From Klebsormidium nitens (lineage: Eukaryota; Streptophyta; Klebsormidiophyceae; Klebsormidiales; Klebsormidiaceae), in the NCBI GenBank assembly GCA_000708835.1, contig DF237149.1:62001-126000 (forward strand): 64,000 bases of DNA, in the 5' to 3' direction. Shown in pieces: positions 23,470-34,850 of this stretch. The notes beneath the pieces were generated by a model that saw only the letters and a program-made list of their open reading frames with translations, did no database searches and was not told where the DNA came from. Position numbers and translations under genes: made by a program. Every line of letters starts with the position of its first letter. The first letter of the stretch is position 1.

Positions 23470-25448
23470 TTGAGAATCAGATTGCTTAGAGCATGAAGTT
23501 ACAGTAGCGCAAGGTCACAAAAGACTGAAAGAGGCCGGGCAACAATGACAAGGCCTGGTTTTAAAAGCGTGAATCAGAATTGCATGGATATGGCAAGGCA
23601 CTTTCAGAAGCAGTCCCTTAGTGATTTCGGCGAAGTTTGAATCGTGTCTTTAGTAAAGTGCGGTGTGAGCAGCATTGTAATGGCAGAATCAAATGGGTGG
23701 TTTTTCCAGGACGATGGAGCGTTCAAGGTAAGAACCAACCCCCTGACCAATAAGCAGTCCTAGCAGGAAGCTGCTTGAGAAGCGGATGTTTCACGGCAAA
23801 AGGTCAAATGCTGTCATGCTGTTTAACTAGAAAATATCTAGAAGCCAGTTTCACCAGGAGTTGTTGGTAAATTAGTCACAAGAACAAAGTATTCCTGGTC
23901 TTGCCTGAACGACTGCCTTCTCTGGTGGCCTGTAGTTGCCCCCATAGCCATACACTGAACTCATCGAACTTCCGCTCAATGTCTGCTGCGCCAAGCTTTT
24001 AGAAACCGAGGCTGGACCTTGAGGCAACCAATGCAAGTGCAAACTTTGGACTCCTTGGTTTCCAGTGCAGACTGATTGACATCAATAGGCGGACATGTCT
24101 GCTGTCGTGTCAATGTTACGCATGTACGGTTGATCAAGCATATGCAATATCACTCGGTATTGCAAACAGGGCTACATGCCCTCTTAGCAAAAGTATCGCT
24201 AGTGCAGCGCCAAATGCTGTTGATAGAGAGGTAAAAGGGCTACCGACAGTGCCGCCTTCAGCAGCAATATTGCACAGAGAAGCTGCTTTTTGGAATCCCT
24301 CTACAAGCGTGGCGGCTTGACCATAAAAGGAGCTGAATGATGCTTTGGCACGGCCCTTGTGTAATTACAACCCTGGGACATTGTGACAATGGCAATGGCG
24401 GGCCAGCTGATTCCAGCTGCATCTCATGGCGCATAACTAGACGAGAGCTCTGAGTCTCATTTCAAGAGCTCTATCCTTGATTTAATGCATATATATATTC
24501 TGATAAAGTTTCTAACCCTGCCAGGCCGGGACTTGGACCGGCGCAGCTGCTGTCCGGTGAGTGCCCATGGCACCAGTGACAGGCAGGCGGGATAAATGTT
24601 CACCGGTGGGTACCCGGCCATGACGGCGGCCGAGCTGGAGAAACGGCAAGCTAGCTGGAATGAGACCGCACACACATGTTGAGATTTAACTTTTAAGTTT
24701 TAAGCACAATTTCAGATCCGGAAGATGGAAAGGATGGATTTTGTCACGGTTCATTGCCATTGGCATTGGTGTTCGCCCTGTTGAAACACACTCTTGACGG
24801 CATTGGAATGGGAAGAGCTTTGGAGTTTGAAGCAATTCCGCAGTTCTCTCACTTTCTCACGTTCCTCTCGAAGATTTCTTAGCACGAGTAACCATATTGT
24901 CCTCGCCCTCTGAGATTGCAATCGTCTTCTGAGCTCCTGCTGGCGGTTGGCTGGGCAAAGCAGTTAGCAATACAAGCAGCAAGCTGGCAATGCACATGGC
25001 ATTGCTGCCAGAACCGGATCTTCCAGACAGATCCGTCAAGACTGCTGGTGGGGCCTTACAGCAGAGATCTCTGCATTTCCTTTCGTTCTGTCAACTTCCT
25101 GGGTGAATGTTCTAGTTGCTGGAGTGGCTTCGCTGCTGTGGTTGCTTGCATGTTGTTAGGGCTGCAGCAGTCAACTGCTTCATTTCAGCTCATGCACAGT
25201 ACCTCGGTCATACATTGCTTTTACCAGTTGGGATCTCTGTAAATACACTACTTCCTCCCTTGATTCCTCTCTGATTCGCTGACGCCTCAAAAGAATAGGA
25301 GCCTTCTCTCCCAAATTCTCAGGACTTGCAATGCAGGTCTACCAGCACCTGCGCATCTAAGTAAGTATCCATACGCATCTAAATGAAAAGGCCCAGCACT
25401 CAAATACTAGTGCTGAGAGAAGAACGAAACACTAGCCTCTTCTGGCAG
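23470..25448. other. Divergent promoter region of PTH2 and STN1
   Basis: It must contain the first, unidentified exon of STN1. A GC-rich patch at 24520-24660 is open on both strands but has no recognisable family. Nothing else can be supported. Confidence 0.45.
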
Positions 25449-28400
25449 GTCCCTTGCATCACTACCCACACACCGATCTCGAATCAATCAAGGAGGCAGC
25501 CCCGACCGTGCCCCCCGTCTCTCGATGGGGCCTCGCGCCCTCGTTTTGGGCCCACATTCCGCTCCTGGCCGCTGATGTCGAGGCGCTGCAAGAGGTGCCG
25601 GGAGTGCCAGGTAGGGGGCTCAGCTGCAACTGGTTCGTAAGGAATCGCTCGGGCTGTGTAGCATCTTTGCGTCCGCTCAAGCGATCTAATCGTCCGCTCG
25701 AGAGATCTCAATGGTTTGTGAGCACCGCAGAAGGGCTTTGCGCTTTTTGGTCAACGTGGACAGCGATTTCAACGTCGCCGGTTAGTTCACTCGCGCCATG
25801 GGCCCGTGAAAGGTGGACATGAGCCCTTCTCAGACCCTCTTTTGCTCCGTTTTCGTCGTGCACTGTCTTAGCCTGTTGCAGCCCACGCTGTTGGCCTGCA
25901 GCGTCCCGTTGCGGTCCTCCCCGTACCAGTGAGGAACTGTCAGGGACTCGCAACCAGGGTTTTGGCATCTGTATCCCACTAGGAATCTTTAGAGCCCAAG
26001 AAGCATAGTGGGCTGACCCGCTCGTGCAGGGCAGCAAACCGGTTGGGCACAAAAGCTGTTTTCGGAACGGTCTGGTGGCAGCACTTGACTGTCCTTTACG
26101 AGGTTCGATTGCCTGTTTGCTGTTAAGTTCGATGTGCTATTGGACCAAGGAGTTATGCTGAATCTTCTTGCCAATGCCGTCTTTGTCGCGCGCAGGCAGC
26201 TTTGCGCTGCGCGGGCAGCCCGTGCGGCGAGTGGAGGTGCTCGGGGTGGCGGTAGAAGTGGAGTGCCGCGACAAGTCTGCGCGCTGCATAGGTGAGTCTC
26301 ACAGAGCTAAAAGTATCGATGCCTCCGAATGGGAAAACGGCTCTCTTTTGAGAGGGTGCTGACAGAGGGTTGAGGTGTTGGCGGTTGCGTCGAAGTCGAG
26401 TGCCGCGACAAGTCAAGGCGCTGCGTAGGTGAGTTCCAACTTTTGAACATGACAGGGAAAGTGACCCTCTCTCGAACGATTCTGGCAGACCGTAAAGCTT
26501 TACTAGGAGTAGTATGGGTGCAAAGTGTAGCGGTTGAAGTGGAGCGCCGCGGCAAGGCCGCCGTACAGGTCAGTTCTATCAAGCCAAGAGCCGATGACTC
26601 TGGCCGGGAGGAAGGCCCTCTTTTGGATAGGCTACTGCAGAGGCTGGAGCCCCACTTAGATACGTTTAAGTTGAAGAGCCTCGTTTGAAGCCACGGAAGA
26701 ATGGCTACCGGGTGTCGGGGCCTGACTTATTTTGATAGAAAGAAAGGTCGCCAAAGGAAACACACGGGTATGAGTCTGGGTCAGAAGAACCGTGGAAAGT
26801 CAAGGTAACAGATCAGAGGGACGTTCGAAACGGGATGCGATACACACTCGCTGTAAGAGTTGCCTGACGGTGCCTGCATCTACACGTACCACTCTTACAT
26901 TTTTGAGGAAACTTGTTGAAACACTCGATTAACCGAAGGGGATTCTCTCAGTCCAGATCTGAAATTTAAAAACGAAGTCGTCACAGCATCGTTCCTGTAT
27001 TAAATGATGGCTGCGGACTGGTCCTGGCGATGCTGTGGCTAATCTCTTTTGTTAAAAAGGCCTACAAAGAAAGATGACAAGACAGAAGATCCTGGTCTCC
27101 TGGTTAGTGTCAGGCAGCCGCAGCCTCCGATTGCAGTGGATGACGGCTCCGGGTAGGTCCTGACGACTTGTTAACGGACAATTCTTGTCGCAAAGTCATA
27201 CCAGAAAATCCGACAAAAACAAAGTCAGCTGATATGTCAGATTCGTCACCGCATCCGCGACTGCAGTGGACGACGCACTGGGTCGATTCCGGCCAGTCTT
27301 TTGCCGATCTCTTGTTTTCCAATGATAGCAACTAATCGGTTGAACACAAGAGTTGCTCAGAAAATCAAGCAGATTCAGTGCAGTTGCGGTCCTCGATTGC
27401 AGCGCGCGACAGCACTGGGTTGCTCCCGCCGATACTGTGGCTGATGAGCTTTGTCACACTTCAGAACCAAAAATCCAACAAGGAAAAATCTAGATTCCTG
27501 AACAGAACTATCACCCTGTCCCCACGTTTGCAGTGGATGACGGCACAGGGTTGGTCCCGGCAATTCTGTGGCTACAGCCGAACGGCGCCAGCAGTGACGC
27601 CCCGGAAGACAGCCGGCATGCCGTAGCGGCAGGCGTTGAAACGGCGTTCGCAATTAAGGCTGCACACGAGGTGAGACGATTTCGGACGCCCGAAATAGGG
27701 CGGTCTTGGACATATCAACTATGTCTAGATCTTAAGTGGACGATCTTTTGAAAGTTTACTAACTCAGTAAGGCTATTTGTACCTACACTCGAGAAGAACA
27801 GCCACCGTCTGACGAGCACTTGAGATAAGGCAGTGGGACGGCGTGCTTGAAAATCCTGAGCTGTTGCACTCTTCAGCTTTAGCGACTCATGGGCACGGGT
27901 GTTCATTTTCCGTCTTTGCCTCTCTCATCACTTGGGTTTGTGATCGGCCATTGTCGACCATTGTTACGTCGACGGAACGATTTGCAACGTAGATCTCAAG
28001 CAAAGCAATCACGACGGAATCTGACACTTCAAAGGGCTGTGCAGACCATAGTCATCCACAAGCATAGGGCTATACCATCTTCGTCCTTGAAGATCGCCTA
28101 ACCCCGCTCTATGTGTACCTTGTTGCTTTTGTGCTGGGCCGGTAGTGGGTTCTGAAACATGAAGGCCTCGGAAGTTTGGCTCGGGTTTGACGTTTTCAGC
28201 TTTGTGTCTTCGCAGTTGCAGCTGGGGCGGCTAGTGCGGGTGCAAGGCCGAGTGACGCAATACCGGGGAGTGCGGCAAGTTACGGTCGACGCCTTGCGTA
28301 AGCCCGCTGAACCCTTGAATAAAATAACTCCAAAACCGCGTGTGCTGCAGCTTGGCAGCCTCCTCTTCTCATAATCCTCGAGTAGGCGCAAGAAGGGTGA

Positions 28401-28877
28401 TAGCAACAGTGACAAAAGAAAGAACTCCCAAATGTTTACGCTCCACAACGTAATTCACCCGAACCCCCTAGTAACGTCCTTGTGCTCCGATGTTACTCAA
28501 CCTAGCACAAGTTGAACCGATGGATGGTAGGGTGTTTTTACCTACTTGAGGCCGGAGGCTCTCGGAAAATGAGATTTTCGCTTGCACAAATCAGAAACAG
28601 CAGGCAAGTATCATGGGTCGTTGCTTGCACAAAGTAGAAACAGCAGGCAAGTATTTTCAGTCAAATTCTGAGCATCTTTTTGATTTTGCTGGACATTTGG
28701 TGAATGTTATAGCGGAACCGTCTGGCCGATTTCGGAACATAATACTGGTCAAGCAAAGAACTTACTAACCCCGTAACTCTTGCGTTTGCAGAAGTTGAGA
28801 ATAACCCGAACGCCGAAGTACTGCACTGGCTGGATTGCATTCGGATGAAGAAGCAATTGCGACAGCAACAGCTTTAG
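25449..28877 (+). CDS. STN1: STN1, CST telomere-capping complex subunit (first exon not found)
   Basis: OB-fold protein of the CTC1-STN1-TEN1 complex that binds telomeric single-stranded DNA and supports C-strand fill-in. Exons: 25449-25610, 26196-26291, 27534-27670, 28222-28297 (or from 28216) and 28792-28877, with phases 1-1-0-1 continuous. Motifs: SFWAHIPLLAADV, then ALRGQPVRRVEVLG, VDDGTGLVPAILWL, LGRLVRVQGRVTQYRG and NPNAEVLHWLDCIR near the C-terminus. The order and short length match plant-type STN1, which lacks the C-terminal winged-helix domains of animals and yeast. The first exon must end in phase 1 and bring the ATG; no convincing one was found between 24900 and 25448. CAG acceptors 6 bp apart before exon 5 (28215 and 28221) allow a two-residue variation. 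Confidence 0.88.
26225..26575 (+). repeat. Copies of the STN1 OB-fold exon 3' edge and donor
   Basis: The exon end coding VEVLGVAVEVECRDK plus the donor (real 26225-26300) recurs at about 26365-26435 and 26505-26575. Each copy has a donor-like GTGAGT or GTCAGT. Confidence 0.85.
27000..27580 (+). repeat. Five-step array of the STN1 VDDGTG exon 5' edge
   Basis: Copies of acceptor plus exon start lie near 27000-27045 (most decayed), 27113-27165, 27246-27297 and 27378-27445. The real exon is at 27520-27580. The period is about 130-140 bp. Several copies keep TTGCAG/TGGA, an intact acceptor, followed by a broken frame. Confidence 0.85.
28595..28655. repeat. Short direct repeat in the last STN1 intron
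   Basis: The unit TTGCACAAA..AGAAACAGCAGGCAAGTAT occurs twice, about 45 bp apart. Confidence 0.7.
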
Positions 28878-31351
28878 TAGCGCGGATTGAGATCTCTTTC
28901 CGAGCAGAAATGCTTGATCAATAAATGCGTCCAAGCCGGGCGCCCAGAAGCGAGCGGAGTGCACTTTACGTGCTCCGCTCACAACTGACGGCTGCTTGAA
29001 TCAATACAAAAGTGTTAGGTACGTTGAGGGTATCTGATTTGCTTGACGAGTTGTTTGTGAAGCAGGAAATGAAGAGTAAGGTTTAAAACAGCGTGAAAGA
29101 CGCTTGAGACAGCAGGTTAGACTGACCAAGGTGATCGTTTAATCTTTTTCATCAACTGGCTTTCCATACTTTTTAGCGCAACTAGGTTAGGCGTTTGGTC
29201 ACTTTGAACAGCATCGCCGTTAGGTTGAGCTGATACAATCCTGGCTAAGTAGGCGGGCACAAATTCAACGACGCAACTCGATCAGAGACAAGATATATGC
29301 GCACTTTAATGACGATGGCGGACCCAGCGCAAGTTTGGTGGTGAATAGAGGCAATGCAGTACGGCCGGACAAAATCCAGAATAGGTAGTGATGCAGCATG
29401 ACCCCCGATCGACCCGACCTCGCTAGGGTGACGGTGCACAACATGCAGGCAGGCTTGTTGCACCAGGTCAAGTTAGTGCTCGATTGTCGAGATTAAGGCT
29501 TGCAACTAATTGACTGATCAGTTAAATCAATTGGAATCAAATGCACGATGCGCTAATGGAATTGAAGACAAATCCGTAATAGTACTCGATGTTACTATTG
29601 CGTGATCGCTGCAAGCTACTCTCATGGTCTCCTTTTTATAGTGCACAGCTTAGTAGCCCCCTGGCGCATGGCGTGCCCATGAGGCCCCAGGCCGCATCCG
29701 TCATGTATTGACGATTGATACAACGTCGATAGTCGTTTATTAAACATGCATGTTTGTTTCTCGCGTGGCGGCTTCTAAGATTGAATGCACTATACGTCAT
29801 CATCATGGCATCAAACACAGCTGCATGTGACATGCACTCGAGATCGATTTGTGCTGCACGCGCCACTGTGCGCGGCTGGCATCAGATCTGATGCTCGCAC
29901 GTGCTAATGATGATGTGTACATGTTCAATCGATAGGTTCCTCAAGCTGATTGCCTGGCTTGCTGTCATCAATAGACCTGCAAGACATCGATCATGCACCA
30001 CGGTTGTAGATCAAAGGACTCGGTGCACCGCAAGTGCAACTTACTAATTAAGCACTAATTACTTTGCAGCTTAGAGTCCCTACAACTGCAAACTTACATA
30101 CTGTTTACAAAGGCAACCCTTCGTTGGCAAAGTAGCGTCTCAAATATCCAGTCGCCAATGTCTAGCTCGTTGCTGACCTTGCCATCTTAAGTGACGTCAA
30201 ACCGCGATTCTTGATTGCCAGCAAGGATCGGCAACGCGTGTTCTCTCCTGTGATCAAACCAGGCTTTCAAACAACGTGTTCGATGGTCCTTTTGCCCTCT
30301 TCTAGGCTGATAATTTAGGTGCCCTGTGCCAAGCAAAAGTGGCCTACCGCTGACTCTGTGCCAAAAAAGTGGCCTACCGCTTAGTCTACGCTAAATGACG
30401 TCCACGTGACACCATATTTATGCGCAAAACCACAATAAACCTGCTTTAAGACCGAACTATGACTCATCCTCTAGATATTAGCATACTCTCCTAATAACTA
30501 AAGACTGTCGCTCGTCTTCTCTACATACGACGTGCTAGCTTAGCGCTTTGCACCGCTGCCCCACCTGCACCACACTTAGAAAGTTCGTGGTCAGAGGCCA
30601 CGCACAAGATGCACGCAATAAGCACAACAAAGTGGCAATCAGCATGCACCGTCGCAAAAGGCATTCTCTCAAAGCATCTCATACTCCATTGCTAAAGAAG
30701 AAGCGAATCAGGTACGACGGTAACGGTCCCATCTAGCTTCTACAAGAACATCTTCACAATATGAGTATCACCTTTACAGGATTGAGTTACCCATGTTCTT
30801 ATTCAGTAAAGGTATGCCTAGTTTCAAAGACCGGGCTCCCCCGTGATGCTGCAAGTTTGCCTAGAAATGGCACGAGCTGACACATTGCCAATCGGACGGC
30901 TATTACGTTCTTGGATGGAACCTTTCTTTCCAGACTCGGCATCGGAAGTTAGTCACAACGAAAGTAGAACCGTTAGGAAAAGCGAAGGGAAGAAGGGCAC
31001 GTTACGAAGCGAAGAAGGTACAAGATATAAGAAGCAAGGGAACGGCGTGAAACAGGCCTGAAGAGTCGTCTGGGAAAGCTGGCTAAGCAGCAAGAGAGAA
31101 AGCGGGAAGAGAGGACGGAGGACGCAAAACGCAGACACCAAGCTGCTGATAGAATCCCCGCATCGCAAGGAAAGAGGACGAGCGGACTGAAGGCGAACGA
31201 ATGAGACTCCAAAGGAGAGCACAGACCTGAAACGAGCAAACCACGTAAGAGGAGCTACTTTGGGTTGTCGCTGTCTGAAGTCATCTGTTGTGACTCCCAA
31301 CAAAATAAGCAGCCTGAGACTAGGTCCAGGAACGCTCTTACCTCCAGCGGG
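28878..31351. other. Intergenic stretch between STN1 and the PPCDC-ankyrin gene
   Basis: Convergent 3' flanks. No gene or RNA could be supported. A short duplicated motif (AAGTGGCCTACCGCT) lies near 30339 and 30367. The AG-rich part at 30950-31230 has no recognisable coding signal. Confidence 0.5.
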
Positions 31352-33075
31352 CTAGGAGATGGCGACCGCGTCTGCGTCCATCTGTACCATCGCGTCGCCC
31401 TCCGCCTTCTCCTTCTCAATCTCGTCGGCCTCGGGCAGCTTGCGGCTCTCGTCGTCTTCCTCCCACAGCACGAAGCACGCGAGCGTGCGCGGGTCTTGCT
31501 TCTCGACAGCCAGCACGTAGGGGCGCGGGCAGCCTGGGGGCGGAACGGCGGAACGGTCAGCGAACTCAGCGGAATAACAATCGGACCCGTTATTTCCAGA
31601 GCACAAAGCACGGGAGCATGCGCGGGTCTTGTTTTTCGACAGCCAGCACGTAGGGGCGCGGGCAACCTGGGGGCGGAACAACGGAACAGGTGAGCGGAAT
31701 GTCAATGGAAGATCAGCGGAACGAGGTTGGACGCATTTATCGGACAGCAAGAAGCATGCGAGCGTGCGCGGGTCTCGTCTTCCACAGCCAGCACGTAGGG
31801 GCGCGGGCACCTTGGGGGCGGAACAGCGGAATAGAAGAGTGGAACACAGCGGAACAACAAACTGATCCGTGTTGTGAGCATGCGCAGGATTGAGATTCTT
31901 CGCAGGCAGCACGTAGGAGAAGTAATCATGCGAGCCAGAAACGACAAAGTGCGTCAGCGGAATATCAGCGGAAGGTCAGCGGAAGGAACGGTTCGGGTTC
32001 TTGCTGCAGCAATACGGGCGAAGGCAGAATTTCAATGGCCAGCGCGAGATCGCAAATAAGGTTTGACGGAAGGAGCGGAAAAGATAGACAGGTCCACGTA
32101 ATTGCCCGCATCCAGCAAATAGTGGCCGCAACCCAATTCCGCTCTCACCTTGGATGGTCCGGATGAGCGGATCGGCGCCGGACTTGAGCAGAACGCGCAC
32201 AATCCCCGACAGCTTGTTGCTGATTGCCACGTGGAGCGGCGTGAAGCCATACTGGTTGACCGCATTTACGTCGGCGCCCTTCTCGATCAGCAGCTTCACA
32301 GCATCCACGTTGCCGTTGCCCTGTGAAAGAGGCGACGTAAGCGCTTTAAAATTCAAATTGGACGGTTTAAGTTGGAAAGAAACACCTACGTCAGCGCCAT
32401 TCTTACTGACATGCCTCACGGCATCCCCTTCTGGAGGAAATGCTAAAGTTTCAACACTTCCAACATCACTCGTCAGACCCTACCCTTCCACAGCGAAGTG
32501 CAACACGAATGCCAAAAAAAATGTGGACCCCCAATCCATATGCAGACCAAATGCAGGTAACAGATTCTGAACACCTATCGCTCAGAGCAATCTCAAGACC
32601 CTAACCTACCTAGATGTGCTCTCCGGCGCCGCTCGTTCGACCATGCCTCCCGTGACAAAGCGCGACACGATTGCCACCCCATACACAGACCCTAAGCGTG
32701 ATAAAAAAGCTCAAAGAAATCCAACCCAAACTCAAAAGCGAATACAAACGCAAGACCATACCCAAAACTAAATCTCAAACCCGGATTCGAACGCAAACCC
32801 AAACCCAAAGCCAGACCCATACCCAAACCCGGATCCGAATGTAAACCCAGACCCAAACTCTGGGAACCAATTCAGATTCAACCCAAACTCTAGATTAACC
32901 CACTTGGATGTACTCTCCGGCGCTGCTCGTGAGACCCTCCCCTCCCGCAGCAAAGTGCAGCGCAGTGTCGCCCGTCTCGCTGCGGAAGTTGATGCGGGGC
33001 ATCGACCGGATAGACGCCAGGACTGGCTTCCAGGCTTCGGCGCCCTTGTCTGAGTTCGCCGCATTTCGGAAGGCA
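31352..33075 (-). CDS. Ankyrin-repeat exons, C-terminal half of the PPCDC-ankyrin gene
   Basis: Three exons: 32904-33075, 32149-32320 and 31352-31533 (stop TAG at 31352-31354). Ankyrin signatures: ETGDTALHFAAGGEG, VDAVKLLIEKGADVN, YGFTPLHVAI and VRVLLKSGADP. The last exon carries a C-terminal segment (RPYVLAVEKQDPRTLACFVLW) and an acidic, Glu/Lys-rich tail that I do not recognise. The first of these exons starts from an acceptor with a one-base phase (T) and has no Met of its own near its start. It continues the preceding HAL3/PPCDC exon (ends at 34780, phase 2) exactly. Two exons have identical length (172 nt), as often seen in ankyrin expansions. Ankyrin stacks usually bind partner proteins; the partner here is unknown. 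Confidence 0.8.
31497..31930. repeat. Tandem copies of the last ankyrin-gene exon 5' edge
   Basis: The acceptor and exon start (real about 31500-31560, core GGGGCGCGGGC then CCTGGGGGCGGAAC) recur at 31632-31690 and 31775-31830, with a weak trace near 31885-31925. The period is about 140 bp. Confidence 0.85.
32700..32890. repeat. Degenerate ACCCAAA-type simple repeat in an intron
   Basis: An irregular array of AACCCAAA/ACCCATA-like units runs between the two middle ankyrin exons. It is low-complexity sequence, not a coding exon. Confidence 0.7.
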
Positions 33076-33625
33076 CTGCAACGAAAGCCGAATGAGAGGC
33101 AGTATTTAGAGTTTGCCGGACCTTTGCGGGATTCTGGGGTTCTGGAAACCTGAATTTTCTTGTTGGGGAACGAACCAGCTGGAAAGCAGGACCGATTTCA
33201 ACGCCTCGGCGCCCTTGTCCGAATTGGCCGCATGGCGGAATGCGCTGCAAGAATGATGAACAAGAATGTGAGAACGTAAAAGTCAAGAGGTTATCAAACT
33301 TTCGCGAATTCTAGGGTATTGGGCGTTCTAGGGTTTTGGGGGCATAGCCTAATTGAGGCCGTCACAGGCTTCCGAGCCTCTCCGCCATCCCCAAATCCCC
33401 CGCGTTTTGCAAAAGGCGCTGCAAAGAGGAAAGGGCTGGGTCGGAGTCTGCCAAACTAGGGCGCAGCATGTAGACAATCTGTTTACTTTGTTATATTGAG
33501 TTTGGATGCGGGAACTATTTGAGTTGGGGGGCTCTAACTTTTTGAGGGCACAGACCAAGCGGAACCCAACACACGCTTCCAATGCTCGGGGCCGTTTCCC
33601 GACTTGGCTGCATTGCAGAAAGCGC
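33040..33625. repeat. Four copies of the first ankyrin exon 5' edge
   Basis: Real exon start about 33040-33085. Copies lie at about 33175-33250, 33350-33425 and 33547-33622. All keep a recognisable acceptor and a variant of the AFRNAANSDKGAE reading on the minus strand. Confidence 0.8.
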
Positions 33626-33766
33626 GTACAGCCGAAGATCCGTCATCGCGGACCACCCCAGCTTCGGTGCTCGCGTCCAACTGCCGCGGCCGAGGGTTCA
33701 CACTAAAGGCTTAGCGTCTCTTCAAAACCAAGGATGCCCTCCAATACAGTAGAATCCGACTTAGGG

Positions 33767-33854
33767 TTCACGGATAGAGAAACCGTTGGAATTCGTGCTT
33801 GCGGATAGTGTTCACGGATAGAGAAACCGGTGGAATTCGTGCTTGCGGATAGTG
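33767..33854. repeat. Perfect-looking tandem duplication of 44 bp
   Basis: The unit beginning TTCACGGATAGAGAAACCG occurs twice, head to tail (33767-33810 and 33811-33854), nearly identical. It lies within the intron between the PPCDC and ankyrin halves. Confidence 0.85.
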
Positions 33855-33924
33855 TTGACAAATTTCATGAATTTTGATAAGACTGAGACCGGAAGGCCAA
33901 AACAAAGAACTTTAATCTACAAGT

Positions 33925-34850
33925 TGGCCCACCTGAGCAGCGCCGAGTGCAAGAGCCAGCCGGCTACGACCTTATCATAAACCTGAGTCGGTTTGCCTAA
34001 AACTTCGGCCAGTATCAACATCGCCCACCTGAGCAGTACAGATTGACACAAGCAAAAGTTCAAGCCCGTAGAACCACAAGTGTGTCAGGATGACCGCCCA
34101 CCTGAGCAGCGCTGAGTGCGAGAGCCACCCAGAGATGGCCCATGGCGTTGACACGAAACTGCTTCGTTCTTAAGGATTGTAAAACCCCAAAAACGATGGT
34201 CCCAAAAATGCCCACCAGATTGACACAGTTAGAAGTTCTGCCCCTGAAAGGAGTATAGTGTCAGGATGACCGCCCACCTGAGCAGCGCTGAGGGCGAGAG
34301 CCAGCCGGAGATGGCCATAGTGTTGACACAAAACAAGATTAAATCGGTTATCAAAACCTCGCTGTCAACAATGAGTGATACCGGCAGACTTCCGTGTCCT
34401 TCGAAAGATTTATAATTGAAGTAGTGTGATATCGACAGCCCACCTGAGCAGCGCTGAGGGCGAGAGCCAGCCGGAGATGGCCATGGCGTTGACAGAGAAC
34501 CCGGTTTTCAAAACCTGGCTGTCAATAATGAGTGATACCGGCAGACTTCCGTGTCCTTGAAAAGATTTATCTCTAACTAAAGTAGTGTCATCTTGACAGC
34601 CCACCTGAGCAGCGCCGAGTGCGAGAGCCAGCCGGAGATGGCCATGGCGTGCGCGAGCGCCTTGACCTTGACACTAATTTGGACTTTGCTTTACCCCCGG
34701 TGTCAAAACCGGCCACCAGATTGGCACTGGCAGACGTTTGTGCCCTGAAAATGGATGTGGTGTCAAGATAACCGCCCACCTGAGCAGCGCCGAATGCGAG
34801 AGCCAGCCGGAGATGGCCATGGCGTGCGCGAGCGCCTTGACCTTGAGGCG
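33925..34850. repeat. Seven-step array of the PPCDC exon 3' edge and donor
   Basis: The exon end and donor (minus strand CTGCTCAG/GTGGGC) recur with CACCTGAGCAG beginning at 33930, 34025, 34099, 34275, 34441 and 34602. The real one is at 34778. The last five units are spaced 161-176 bp. Nearer copies include 60 or more bp of exon (GAGAGCCAGCCGGAGATGG). Confidence 0.92.

Noticed and set aside
24520-24660. GC-rich patch that looked like a tRNA or an exon
   Set aside because: I could not fold a cloverleaf by eye, and neither strand gives a recognisable protein or splice partners.
32768-33286. Minus-strand open frame of 172 codons with Phe/Gly repeats
   Set aside because: Most of it is translation of the degenerate ACCCAAA simple repeat; the ankyrin exon lies in another frame.
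27000-34850. CRISPR-like spaced repeats
   Set aside because: The regular repeats are copies of exon edges with decaying similarity, and the spacers are themselves repeated. The genome is eukaryotic.
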